Shown: one piece after another, positions 13,100 through 24,543 of the stretch
How positions within the stretch are numbered: position 1 is the stretch's first letter
How the letters are laid out: each line of letters starts with the position of its first letter
Assembly (NCBI GenBank): GCA_034440635.1
Contig: JAOTON010000961.1
Coordinates: 434,001 to 498,000 of the forward strand
Direction of reading: 5' to 3'
Source: Lepas anatifera
Taxonomy: Eukaryota; Arthropoda; Thecostraca; Lepadidae
DNA: 64,000 nt
Program-made: the position numbers and the translations under genes
Notes under the pieces: model-generated
Database searches by the model: none
What the model was told of the DNA's origin: nothing
What the model saw: only the letters and a program-made list of their open reading frames with translations

Positions 13100-13516
13100 A
13101 GCGGTTCAGAGATTTCTGATGGGGGGCGACATGGTCGAAAGGAGGGGCCATCCGGACCGGGGGACCAAATCGTAGCGCGGGGAGACGATAGTCGTACCCT
13201 CTGGGCGGGGGGTGGAAACGACCTTTCAGGGGGGCTCTGGAGGGTTGATCCGGGGGCGGGGGGCACATAGGCGGATCCAGGATTGCCGATCGGAGGGGGC
13301 ACCTCCCGGGGGGGGGCGCCATCCGGACCAGGGGGGCGCCACTTATGACCGGCAAAACCTATCAGGTGGGCGCCAAATCCTGTCGGTGGGCGCCGACTAT
13401 CGTATCCTGGGGGGGTGGGAAGCGACATTTCAGGGGGCGCCATCGACCTTTCAGGGGGCGCCGAGGGTCGATCGGGGGGGCACGTGCCCCCTTGCCCCCT
13501 GGATCCGCCTATGGGG
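13100..13516. mobile_element. Two adjacent GGCGGATCCAGG / GGGGCGCC repeats in inverted array
   Basis: A complete copy spans about 13265-13515, from TAGGCGGATCCAGGATTGCC to CCCCCTGGATCCGCCTA. Between the ends lie repeated GGGGGCGCCA boxes and the block TGACCGGCAAAACCTATCAG. A second, partial copy in opposite orientation lies at 13100-13260. The same family recurs at 22441-22742, 23896-24117 and 36195-36455. It is a non-autonomous inverted-repeat element; the proline-rich open frames across it are artefacts. Confidence 0.6.
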
Positions 13517-14109
13517 GGCACCCTCTGGATTCGCCTATGACCTTTCTGGCACTGGCCCGCTCATTCGCAACATCCCGTTCCTCACTATTCCTTGTATCCG
13601 TGTTCCATCAGAACGAGTCAGTTATGAGAACGCTGTGGAAGTAGCATGAGTCCTCATTAACTATGAAAATTATCGCATTTAATCGGTCATTTAAGACTGT
13701 CCGAGCGCACTAGTATTTAACAGGGGGCGGAAGCCTGATGGCAATTGATTAAGTTAGTGTACAAATGCCGTTTGGAGAACTTATGTGGGCAAGTTAAAGC
13801 ACAACCCAGACAAAAAATACACATCAATAAACATTCATTCCCAAGTCAATATCACTGGTGAACCGATGCACCTAATAATACGCCTCTCCAACCATCACGA
13901 CCACAAAGTTCATCGGCTGCACACCGAGAACATCCAGCACAATTGGCACAAGAAGCGATATTCGTCTCAAGTAACTTTAAATCACGTTTCTGAGCACGAA
14001 TGCAGTGTGAAAGAACCTCCTCGTTCCTTTTTTGACACATATGTGTTAAAAAGGGCGTTTAGGCAGAGTCACTATTGAACCAGGTGAGTTAAAACGTAAC
14101 TACTTGAAG

Positions 14110-14280
14110 AAATTGTAGCGGCTAGCCAGATAAGCTGCAGAAGCTAGTCAGTTCGACTGCAGAATTTAGCCAGATTGGCTGTGGAAGCTGGCTAGATCGA
14201 TTACAGAAGCCAGCCCAATCAACCGCAGAATTTAAACAGACGATCACAGAAATTAGCCAAAAGGACGAGAAAACAACGAG
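14110..14280. repeat. Degenerate tandem repeat, AGCCAGAT..CTGCAGAA units
   Basis: Five or so imperfect units of roughly 27-33 bases share GCCAGAT/GCTAGAT and GCAGAA/ACAGAA blocks. No open frame spans it on the plus strand. Confidence 0.4.
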
Positions 14281-15566
14281 CAAACTAATCGGTACCCAGG
14301 TCAGAGCCATAAGGGATATTTCACAGAACAGGTGTTCTATTTGTAGCAACATGACATGACGCACACACTAAAACATTATGATATTCAGGAACAAAATTGT
14401 TCAATCACTGGAGGTATAAACCAACCACGCCTAACAGGCCGGCCAAAAATGAAGCTTTTCCCTGAATTCTATGTCAGTTACGATCGGAGCATTGTGCCAA
14501 AACCGCATATCATCACACTCAGCATTCGACAATTAAGACGACTGTGAGACATAGCAGGGTGCTGACTAGCCGCCCTGCCAGCTACAGGAGCCGGTTTGCT
14601 GGTTAAGAACCATATAAGGCTAGACAGATGACAGTCTAACAGCAGCTCTACAAACGGAGGTGGCGCAAGCTTGTTCGGCTTTAAAGAAGCCTTAAGAATC
14701 CGTTTTTGCACAGCCAGTATCCACGGACCACAAAATCTCTGAACATGGTTAAGTCCCTTATCGGTGCAGCAGCATACTCACACACCAAACAAAACATTAA
14801 CGCAAGCAATCATTAAATAAATCAACGAAGCTTTCCTCCATTTTACAGTCATAGTTCGCCTTCACAACGATCAAAATCGACAGATTTTAAATTACAAAGT
14901 CACAACTTGTACCTAATACCAGCACATAATTAGGCAGTTTACTCTCCCAGTATCAGTGTAGATACGCCTTTAAGCGTGCACAACCACTGTGACTTGCGAT
15001 TTGTTCCGCTCACTGTAGTGGATTTCACTGAGTGCTGGTGACCCTCGACTGCGGTGGACGTCCCCATGTCGGCCTGCAGAGCTCTCCAGCTCGAAGCCTT
15101 GCTACCCCGTATCACCGTCCTTGCCACAGGTAGAGAGTGTCCCTAGCAGCCCGGAGGCACTCTGCGAAGAGGGCCTAGAATAAATCAAAGTGGTTGATTA
15201 GTCGAAAGGGTATGTTTAAAGGCATAAGGGACATATTTGGGTACTTGGATTCTATACCCGACGATAAGACTGGCTCGTCACGGACTGCCGATATCCAACC
15301 CTTGACATAAATCCAGTGATCGGTGGAGCATTCGAGCATGACAATTCGAAAATTTGCAAGGACATGCCGGAGAAATGGCCAAAGCTCAAATACTTCCTAC
15401 GTTCCGAAAGAACACTTGGCTATGCGCATGCCCCGTCCGTGATCAATCATACTAATAAATACTCGTCATATCATCGCCCCAAGGGTCCTGCACAGCCACA
15501 GGAAGCAAATACACCCAGAAATTCGGCGCGTTGTCACGCCACTGCGCCGCGGGTCAGCGGCTTCAC

Positions 15567-16889
15567 TCACGGCTGGAATCCGTCGCGCGCCTGTGTGAGT
15601 CGGTGCCGCACCAGGAAGGAGGCCACCACGCCGGCCACCTGGTCCGGCGTGTCCTCGTGCACCGCGTGTCCCGACCGAGAGAGCACCTGCAGCTGGAACT
15701 TGCCTGCCGGAGACACCGGCGGTCAGCGGGGTCGGCGGTGAGGTCGGTCGCGATATAGGCGAAGTCCGGCGATGGGGCGCAGTCACGACGGCAACGACGG
15801 ACGGCAGACCTGGTCAAACGAGTAGGACTAATGATAACGATTAGGACTGAGTATCGGAACAAAAAGGGAGGCGCAAGTCAAATTCACACGAACAACCGTT
15901 TCGGGTTTTATTAGTAATAAATAGTTTGCTGAGTCCTGCTTACTCTTGCACAGGTGATGACGCACTCATTCGCTCTACATTTGATCTGGCGGCAGACAGG
16001 AGCGCAATGCCAATGACAGCAGCAAGCACTCTTTCCCGTTCATTCGTTGTCCCCGTTGGCGGCAGCTATTCTGTCACTCTCCTTCCAACGATTTTTAACT
16101 GGCCATATATTATCACAACATTTGAAGAAAAAAAAATCAGGGCGGAAGTTCCTGTCGCCAATACAAATCAGTATCTGCAAACCATGCTGTCCAACTAGGT
16201 TTACCCACCCAGCATCTATAGGGCTGCGGATACCAACCCTGCACCTGTCCTACTGCGGGTACCCACCCTGCATCTGTATGACTGCGGGTACCCACCCTGC
16301 ATCTGTATGACTGCGGGTACCCACCCATCATCTGTCCGACTGTGGGTACCCACCCTGCATCTGCCTTACAGTGGGTACCCACCCTGCATCTGCCTTACAG
16401 TGGGTACCCACCCTGCATCTGTCCTACAGTGGGTACCCACCCTGCATCTGCCTTACAGTGGGTACCCACCCTGCATCTGTCCTACAGTGGGTACCCACCC
16501 TGCATCTGCCCTACAGCGGGTACCCACCCATCATCTGTCCGACTGCGGGTACCCACCCTGCATCTGCCTTACAGCGGGTACCCACCCTGCATCTGTCCTA
16601 CTGTGGGTACCCACCCTGCATCTGTCCTACAGCGGGTACCCACCCTGCATCTGTCCGACGGCGAGCTCGCGGTCCAGCCGGTCAATGCCGGCCAGCAGCA
16701 GGACCTTGGGCGCTGGCGCTGTCAGGAAGAGCTCTGAGAGACCCCGGAACCAGCCGGCCCAGTGCTGCTCCGACGAGGCCAGGTCTATCCGCCACGTGTA
16801 CGCCTGAACGCCACAGGCAGAGTAATATCAACACTACATCCTTCCCACGTACACATCACGTAATTGGACGTGATTCTCTATTTCAGTTG

Positions 16890-16946
<57 letters not shown>

Positions 16947-19242
16947 CTCACCGGCGGCGGTGAAGAGGACGGCGCCCCGGGAGAACTCTCTCCGCCGGCC
17001 TCCTCCTCCCCTTCCTCACTCTCTTCAGCTATGGAGTTGGCCGCTGGCGTGTGCGCAGGTGGCGCCATCTGCGACTTATCACCACCAGGTGGCAGGGCAG
17101 TCAGCTCCCGTGTCGCCGGCTCGCCCGTCCGCACGCTGCCGCCGAGGTGGTGAATGGTTACGGTCGGGCTCTGCCCGGGAAGACGCAGATCCTCAAAATC
17201 TCCCACTCACCGACAAAAGATATAGCTGACATTTCAATCGCTGGGCAATGTAACATCCGGCGCCACCACAACAATGCTACTGAAAATGTAATGAGATTAC
17301 GTGAAAAAACGAACTATTTGTAAGTGCTTGTCAGAACAGGTTTAACGCTTTCATTAGTCAATCGGTACAAGTTTAGTACACTGGCATAATTTTCTGGGGG
17401 TAGAATAATATTTTTACAGGCAAAGAGGAGTCATAGTGCACGACTGGTGCAGAGATTACTTGCGCTGGGTGAGCCGGGGGCGATACCCTGCTCCGCGCCT
17501 CCCTCTAACTTACTTCTTGATTTGTCCCGGTACGGACACGCACGCAGACGCCGAGTTCCGAACCGCACCCGACTTCAGGCTGCAGATGACAGATTGTGAC
17601 AGCCACATAGGAGCAGGGTTACAGACAGACACGCGCAACAGTCTACCGCACAGATATTTCATCGTCAAAACAGGAGCCATAGCAATAGACCACCGCCGAT
17701 CACACATTTCCGATCAACAGACGGGATAAAAACCAATATCATACATTCTTGGCACTTCTGTAACGTAAGCGGTACTAGCTCGTATACAATGAAAGAGTCG
17801 CTAGCACAAGGTGCACTTGAGACATCCAAGAAAACGGCGTCACCACAAAGCAACGCGCCGCAGCCGCCGCAGCAGGACTCACCACCACTCGATAGCGTGC
17901 TGCACGGAGTGGAAACGGTCCGGTCGGCCCCGAAGGAACGTGTGCATCGAGCTCAGCGCCTCCATGGCGGTTCCTTCCACCACGTCGATGACTATGACGC
18001 CTACCAGCGGACCGGCCGACCAGGCGTGTGCCGCGTGTACCGCTATCGCTCCGCCCATGCTGTGGCCGACCAGCACTGCCGGGGGCGCCGGCTGGCCGAA
18101 CACCGCCTCCACCACCGCCGCCACGTCACTGAAACACCGTGGCACGATCACTGAACACCGCCCAAACACCCTCCGCCCCCAGCAAACCGTCAACGCCACG
18201 GAAAACAATAAAAGAAAAAAAAAAAAAAAAAAGAAAGAAAAAGAAAACGTAAGAAAACCGATCACTGAAACACCGCCACCACGTCACTGAAACACCGTTT
18301 CCACCACCTGCGCCACGTCACTGAAACGCCGCAACCACCACCGGAGCCACATCATCACCACCTCTGTCATACCACTGAAACACAGCGGTAGAATCACTAA
18401 ACCCGGACACTGGCATCCACATCACTGAAACATCGTCCCCATTACCGCTGCCATGACACTGAAACGCAGTGACAAGATCACTGAAGCATGGTATGAGAAT
18501 GACTGAAACACAGTGAGAGGATGACTGCAACATGGCGGGAAGGTGACTGAAACATGGTGGATGACTGAAACACTTTGAGGAGGATAACTGAAAGACCATG
18601 GGAAGACCACTGAAATACGGAATGAGGATCACTGAAACACAGCAGCACTCACCTGAATTTTCGCTCGGTGGAGCGGTATTATGGCCTCAGGGTTGATGTC
18701 CGGTGCGGGGTTCACCTGACCTGTCGCTCATTTCAAAAGTACTACGACGCCAGGCGGGTCTGCCCGGGGCGGAACTCACCTGACCTGCCGCTCGGCAGAG
18801 AGGTCGGTATCATCACTGGTGGTGGTTTCGCCGTGACCGCGCAGGTCCACAGCCAGCACCTGACACTCCACGCTCTGCACGATCCGCTCCTGCACCGCAC
18901 ACACGCATCTTAACTTAAAACTTCCTATATAAACTTTCAACCATAAAAAGCAGACTTGGCATCTCCTCAAAAACCACAACATATTATAAGGAAAAAGAGT
19001 GATAATAAACACAAAAACATTCATAGTGCTACGAGAGCTCATCGGACAGAGGAGCATGACCACTGACCGTGAACAGAGCCCAGGTGAGGCCACTGAACCC
19101 GCCGCCATGCAGCAGAACCAACAGAGGCCCACTGGAGCCGGCACGGTACACGTGAAAAACATCGCCGCTCTCCAGCCGGACGTCCTCTGCTGAGGAGAAG
19201 TACTGCTGCCACTGCACCGGTTTTAGGTCACGGTGTCGAGCG
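15567..19242 (-). CDS. PPME1: Protein phosphatase methylesterase 1 (PP2A demethylase), N-terminus missing
   Basis: This alpha/beta hydrolase removes the C-terminal methyl ester from the PP2A catalytic subunit. Exons in coding order are 19242-19068, 18889-18780, 18128-17883, 17579-17514, 17168-16952, 16803-16644 and 15703-15567 (stop TGA). All have GT/AG borders and matching phases. The core begins RDLKPVQWQQYF. The nucleophile elbow is GHSMGGAIAVH, the acid residue lies in VIDVVEGTAM, and the catalytic histidine in SGHAVHED. FLRGRP and TWRIDLA also fit the family. The acidic exon (16952-17168) corresponds to the variable Glu-rich insert of animal homologues. The visible 370 residues compare with about 386 in human, so only a short first exon is missing, probably between 19.3 and 26 kb. 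The acidic exon's acceptor (AGAG|C, chosen by phase) is the least certain border. Confidence 0.93.
16203..16660. repeat. 29-bp minisatellite built from the PPME1 exon 3'end plus 5' splice site
   Basis: About 16 head-to-tail units of 29 bases, with cores such as GGGTACCCACCCTGCATCTG. On the PPME1 strand each typical unit reads GGACAGATGCAGG|GTGGGTACC, which is the last 13 bases of the exon ending at 16644 joined to its own donor. The real junction is the first unit of the array. Most variation is in the linker (CTGTCCTACAG, CTGCCTTACAG, CTGTCCGACTG). The open frames running through it are by-products of the repeat. Confidence 0.95.
16899..16943. repeat. (CT)n microsatellite beside a PPME1 5' splice site
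   Basis: About 22 CT dinucleotides. On the gene strand this is (GA)n beginning about 8 bases after the donor CCG|GTGAGG of the acidic PPME1 exon. Confidence 0.95.
18129..18645. repeat. Array of about 16 near-copies of a PPME1 3' splice site
   Basis: CACTGAAACAC-type motifs recur at 18147, 18263, 18284, 18318, 18370, 18392, 18421, 18456, 18478, 18501, 18523, 18545, 18562, 18586, 18607 and 18630. On the gene strand these read GTGTTTCAGTG, matching the functional acceptor GTGTTTCAG|TGACGTGG at 18128. The nearest upstream unit also copies about 30 bases of the exon start, with TGACGTGGCGCAGGTGGTGG against TGACGTGGCGGCGGTGGTGG in the exon. Spacing drifts from about 17 to 50 bases. Confidence 0.85.
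18208..18250. repeat. Poly(A)-rich tract (polypyrimidine on gene strand)
   Basis: AAAAGAAAA followed by a long A run and AAAGAAAGAAAAAG. On the PPME1 strand it is a T-rich tract inside the intron upstream of the GHSMGG exon. Confidence 0.8.
18645..18790. repeat. Triplicated PPME1 5' splice site
   Basis: Three copies spaced about 60-66 bases. On the gene strand they read GAGCGGCAGGTCAG|GTGAGT (the functional donor at 18780), GAGCGACAGGTCAG|GTGAAC (about 18713) and GAGCGAAAATTCAG|GTGAGT (about 18653). Each keeps the preceding exon bases as well as the donor. Confidence 0.75.
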
Positions 19243-19387
19243 CTACCGAGGAGACAAGGGTCAGGGGATAGCCCTTTTATGTAGATACAATAGTCAAATT
19301 CTGTGTTGAGATGGGCACAATTTAGACGCAAGCCTCCAAAAAACCCATGCATCAGTCTGACTGAGGGATTCCACCGAGCCTACTTTG

Positions 19388-19718
19388 AGCCAGAGGCGGA
19401 CCCAGCATTTTTCCCAGGGGGGCAGCAGGTCCAGGGGGCACCGTTTTTCCGGAATGGGGGCACCATGTGGTCGTGAGTGTAGGCGCTGGGTGCACCAAGC
19501 ACAGGAAAAAACAACTTTCCATCTTAAACCCTCTAGAACCCTCTGAAATTTCAATGAAACCCCTAAAACCCTCTGAGAGAACTTAGAGGGAACTTCAAAA
19601 TTGGTGCCCAGCGCCGGTGGGCGCTCGCCACCGCAGCTGGGCTTGGGGCGGTGCGAGGCGCCACCTCAAGCCCAGGGAGGCAGCTGCCTCCACTACCCCT
19701 GTATCTGCCCCTGCTTTG
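19388..19718. mobile_element. Short inverted-repeat element, CAGAGGCGGACCCAG type
   Basis: The left end is AGAGGCGGACCCAGCATTTT with GGGGGG subterminal runs; the right end is TGTATCTGCCCCTGC, imperfectly complementary. The interior is non-coding. Confidence 0.45.
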
Positions 19719-20173
19719 AGCACATAGTTTTTCATACAGACAACTCTATAATGTGCTTGAGGGATAATGTTGCATTGACCTGGATTCCCTTAGAAAAATT
19801 ATTTTCATGAAACTGTGACATCCTGATGGATACTAACATATTTCTACATACTATTTTCAATATTTAACACACTTCCTCATGCAAATCACTTCAAGAGAAA
19901 CATTGAAAAACTCCTAGAAAATATCACACTCCTCACAGCCACAGTTCTCACAACCCTGCAAACTCATCAAAATATTTGCTTTTGTTCAAGGTGATGCTAA
20001 CAGGAGTCAGCCAGCAAGTGGTAAAAATGCACTTATACCTACCTCAATTTCACTCTGATTTGTTCATATTTTATAACAAATCACAGCCTAATGATTACAA
20101 AATTTGCACTTGTGCACTATTAATGAACTTAACTGTGATTGTTACAATCTCCCTGCCCTGTAAATACTACTTG

Positions 20174-20940
20174 TTAAAGGGAGATACACGAAAAATTTTT
20201 ATTGGCAAGATCAAAAGGTCACAAAAAGTTGTTTCAGAAGTACTATTCTCATTTTTGCGAATTTGGCCTGCAAATGCCTTAAAATTGCTCTCAAAGCCAA
20301 CATTTCTAGACGGCTTTACCAGTACACCTCATATCTGTGTATATGACGTACACACAGCTAAGGCTATCAATTTCTCTAAGAATTAGGTCATATCTATCCT
20401 AAACAGTGATGTAGAACTTTGGACTACGACAGAAAAATTACTTCAGAAAAACAACATTCCAAAACTCTTTTGATACAGAAATATAGGGCTTAAAAGAAAT
20501 CACAATTAACCAATCAGAAGCCTAGGAATTCTCAAACCGGGGTCACATGACCTATCTGACGCAAAAGTTTTGTCATCCTGGGGCTGAAGCAGAAAATGAT
20601 TCAAGACCCAAGGTGTGAAACCGCTCAAGACTTGAGTAATTTTGTTTTTCCGTTTCTAGGGCAAACTAATTCATTTTGTAGTTTTTAAAAGCTTTTTAAA
20701 ATTAATTCAAATACAAATACAGGAGAACAGACATTTGTATTACAATAAAAAGTTTTCAAAAAGTAAGTGATGGGTGAAGGTTTCAGCATTTTATCGGAAC
20801 TGTTAGCCTATCTCGATAATAAGTATGTGGCCTCCAAAAATTTTCCCAAGATACAAAAATAATTGATAGTTTAATTCATAATCAGGATTTTTAAAATAGC
20901 AAGAAACCACAATAATATTTTTTCCTGTATCTCCCTTTAA
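20174..20940. mobile_element. 767-bp TTAA-bounded MITE
   Basis: TTAAAGGGAGATACACGAAAA at the left is the inverted complement of TTTTTTCCTGTATCTCCCTTTAA at the right, with about 20 of 22 bases matching, and TTAA lies at both edges. The interior is AT-rich and carries no transposase frame. TTAA targets are typical of piggyBac-mobilised elements. Confidence 0.7.
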
Positions 20941-21186
20941 CATATTTTTATCTCAGTTTGAATTATCATGATTTAATTTGGCATATACCTACCTGAATGC
21001 AGAAGTTCTTCCAGGTCCATTTGCATTTCCTTTGGGAGGAAGTCCTGGAAATTTGGATTTCAAAATGCCTTTCTGAAGTGAAGACATTTCCTTCTCCAGC
21101 TGTATCAAATAAACAGCATCAAAAATCTGTTGATAAGATTTCTGGGCATTTTACAATGGAGATAAGTCTTGTTGCACACATCAACA

Positions 21187-21377
21187 TTGACGGATCCAGG
21201 AGAAACTTATGGAGGGGGCTAAACCAACGTTTTTGGAGCTAAATCGAGAAAAATCGTGAAGCCAGAATTTAACATAAAACAACAGCTAAAATTTGGTCCT
21301 TGGGGTAAAATAGATATCATACTTTATGCTTAGGAGGGGGTCACAGCACCTTTGACCTCCCTTGGATCCGCCAGTGG
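21187..21377. mobile_element. Short MITE, GACGGATCCAGG..TTGGATCCGCCAGTGG
   Basis: Imperfect inverted ends around a 190-base interior containing GGAGGGGGCTAAACC and GGAGGGGGTCA blocks. Non-coding. Confidence 0.5.
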
Positions 21378-22177
21378 TTGCACAGGAAAAATACATCAAG
21401 GGCTGAATATGAATTACCATCCAGGCTTATTACTGACTCATGACAATTCTGTGGATGGAAGCAAATTGAAATAAGGAGCGACATTAGATTCTCAAGCATT
21501 CGAGCCCAACATCCCACAGATTACTTCAAGATCCCAGTCTGTTGCCAGTTAAAGAAATCGAATCCCTCATTAGCAATAAGCACAATGAGACTAAAGTTTA
21601 TCTAAATATACTATGGAATAAACAATCAAACAAATAGGCAATTAATACGATCACAAACCCTTGTTCTGCTTTGCACCACCACGAACAAAAACAAACCGAG
21701 AAGAAAAGCAATTTCATGGGTCACTTTCTTGCAGCCCCGTTCAGTTGCCTGGCATTTTGCGGCGGTGACGTCATCGCCGCGATGCCGCAGGCGTTTTGCG
21801 GCTTGAAGTATCGGAAAACTGGGTATATTTGACGTGGTCAGTAAAGCTTGCAAATGACTGAAAGACGTCAAAAATGGCTTAGTTGACAAGTTTGCTCATA
21901 TTTCTAGCCAGTACAGAGTTTCTGCAGCCCTAAGACCGGCCTGTAGGGACTTCAGGGGCTTTTCTGCAGTGATGTTCCGTTGCTCTTAAGAGTCATTATC
22001 AGTGTAATAGCATCGCAATTTCATCCTTCACGTCATCGTTGCTTAGATGAAAATACAAAGTACGGGTTTTTCCAATGGAGGTTTTTTAGCGAGTGGAACA
22101 AATTGTTTGAGGTACCGCGCGGTCGCGGGTCCAGGACTTATTTTGGGCAGGCTAGAAAACTCAAACCTCCCCCACTG

Positions 22178-22318
22178 CCAGTGGCGGATACAAGGGGACA
22201 AGGGCTCGAGCCCCCCTGTTAGTGTCTAGTAAATGCATAGGCCGATGCTGATGTGAGGCAATGGCGAGGAGGCTCGAACCCCCTTGCCCATACCCCAAAG
22301 TCCTGTACCCGCCACTGT
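22178..22318. mobile_element. 140-bp MITE, CCAGTGGCGGATACAAGG ends
   Basis: CCAGTGGCGGATACAAGG at the left and GTACCCGCCACTG at the right form imperfect inverted ends. GGCTCGAGCCCCCC and GGCTCGAACCCCC blocks are repeated inside. Confidence 0.5.
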
Positions 22319-22440
22319 CCCCGCCATAGCCTCCGAACAGCCTTTGCTTATACAGATATTAGTAGACATCTCGGAGGGGTCCCCTCGAAATTTAGGAGGC
22401 TCGTGAGCCCCATAACCTCTTTATATCTGCCACTGGTACT

Positions 22441-22742
22441 ATAGGCGAATCCAGGTGACAAAGCCCGGGCGGGTGTCCTCCGATGTGCCCTCGAGGTCAC
22501 ACCTGAAATGGTCACAGCGCCTCCTGAAAGGTCGATGGAGCCACCTGAAATGCCGCTTCCCACCAACCCCCTCCCTTCACAGGATGCGGAAAGCACCGCC
22601 CGCCGATGGGATTTGGCGCCCACCTGATAGGTTTTGCCAGCCAAAAATGGGGCCCCCTGGTCCGAATGAAGCCCCCTGGTCTGGATGACATCCCCTCCCG
22701 GGAAGAATGCCCCCCGACTGGTAATCCTGGATCCGCCTATGA
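22441..22742. mobile_element. GGCGGATCC / GGGGCGCC family element (reverse copy)
   Basis: Bounded by ATAGGCGAATCCAGG and CCTGGATCCGCCTAT. The interior holds CACCTGATAGGTTTTGCCAG, the reverse of the block seen in the 13.3-kb copy. Confidence 0.6.
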
Positions 22743-23895
22743 CTAGTGACCTGTATATATAAACAGCCCAATTACAATAACTTTGGGTAAAATTTAATCT
22801 TATTTACGGGTTTCAATGGGGTGAGTCAGAGGCGTAGCCAGGGAATTTTTACGGGGGGACAGGAGTGGTCCGGCAATGAGGACAAGGGGGGGAAGAGTTG
22901 GTACTTGGCGGATGTAGGGTACAAGAAGGCACTCGGTCCTCCAATAGCCAATGGGGAGCACATTCCACGTCCATGCTGCTTTCGACGCCCATGACTGCAA
23001 CTGTTAGAGCGATCGGCGCGTGTTGCATTTAGGCCTTGAGCAGCGGCTATAATCGGGCTCTGAGGTGCGATATTTCCTACTATCGTTACTGTTTCCGTAT
23101 TTGCCCAAACCCAATCCTTTCATCCCGTATGTCGTTTTATTGGTTTTTATTCTCGCTCGGTCCTGTCATGTTTCTTTTTACAGTATTGCGGATCAGTAAA
23201 ACCGTAGAAGGATTGCCAGACTAGTATACTTTTTAGTATAACATACCAAATGCTACTAGGCTTGTCAACATATTTCACTTCACAGACATTAAAGTGCAAA
23301 AGTGTATTCCATGGCTCTTTTTTAAATGTTTAAACTTGATTTATCCACAAAGCTTAAATTTTAACCTCAAATAAGGAGATGTTTCCTTTCTTAGTAGATA
23401 CCAAGAAAACAACCAAAATTTTACTAGTAGAAAACTTGAACCAACCTGGGATTCTAGGGCCTTGACTTTCTTGTAGCGCTAGATCTGCCTTCAAATCCAA
23501 GTATAAGCGAATCCAAGTAAGGGATCCAAGTATAAGGCTTAGTAGTACTATTTTAAAAATAGGATATAGTCTTCTCTAAAATTTATCTTTTTACAATTTT
23601 GGGTCCTGTTGTCTGTCTTAAGCCATCAAACTTTATCCAATCTGAATTTTTGTATTGACAAATATTTGATTCAGGAATGTCATGTTTTTCAGTGGGGTGA
23701 CAATGACAACCTTAAATTCAATGACCGATTCAAGGCCAGAACTGTACCTACTATCGTGAAGAAAGTATATATTTCTCTTTTTTGTTGTTGTTGGAGACAT
23801 CAGAAAGTGTTCGACACTGTGTGACATCTTCCAAAAAAGGCCCATGGTACATAAAAAACAGGCTGATGTTGGAATGCAAAATAATGAGGCGAGAC

Positions 23896-24117
23896 ATGGG
23901 CGGATCCAGGATTGCTAATGGGGGATTATCTGAAAGGGGGGCGCCACTTTTGACCGGCAAAACACATCAGGTGGGCGCGAAATCCTATCGGTAGGTGCCG
24001 ATTTTCGTATTCTTGGAGGGGGATGGGGAGCGGCATTTCAAGTAGCGCCATCGACCCTTCAGGGGGCGCCGAGGGTCGATCGGGGGGGACACCTGCCCCC
24101 TGGATCTGCCTATTGGG
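23896..24117. mobile_element. GGCGGATCC / GGGGCGCC family element (forward copy)
   Basis: Starts ATGGGCGGATCCAGGATTGC, contains TGACCGGCAAAACACATCAG and GGGGGCGCCGAGGGTCGATC, and ends CCCCCTGGATCTGCCTA. Confidence 0.6.
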
Positions 24118-24543
24118 CAAGATGCATGCTGCAAGTGTCCAAAGGGTACGCACATGTGTTTATAGCATAATCATACTTTTCATTTAAACAACCGTACCAT
24201 GGACTCGCCCGTTGCGTGTATTTCACAAAAAAACAGCGTAATCGTCTGTCCAGCACGACCACACCAGCAGCCATGCAGTTACAGTACGGACCACCCCAAT
24301 ACAAAACAAAATCGATCGTTCCCTTCCTGACTGAAAGCCGCGAGACCCCCACACATTTGTTGACAGACATAGATACCCGAAGCTGCCCATTTAGTTTAGA
24401 TGTTTCCCGATCTTTCAAGTCCAAAGCCCAAAAATTACTTAGGTTTGACTTGGAACATGACATAAGTCTTTTGATGGTTTCTGAAAGCCAATTTGTTTTG
24501 AATGTCTTGTCAGCTTTGTAAAATAATTTGAAATAAGGGAGCA

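Noticed and set aside
15926..16198. Open frame downstream of the PPME1 penultimate exon
   Set aside because: Lies inside the last PPME1 intron and has no recognisable domain.
16307..17153. Long open frames of repeating HPASVLQWVPTLHL-type peptide
   Set aside because: They are the 29-bp array read in three frames; the region is intron and exon of PPME1 on the other strand.
19029..19352. ATG at 19352 as PPME1 start
   Set aside because: The added residues (MHGFFGGLRLNCAHLN) look non-coding and a good acceptor (CTCGGTAG|C) lies at 19243; kept only as a fallback.
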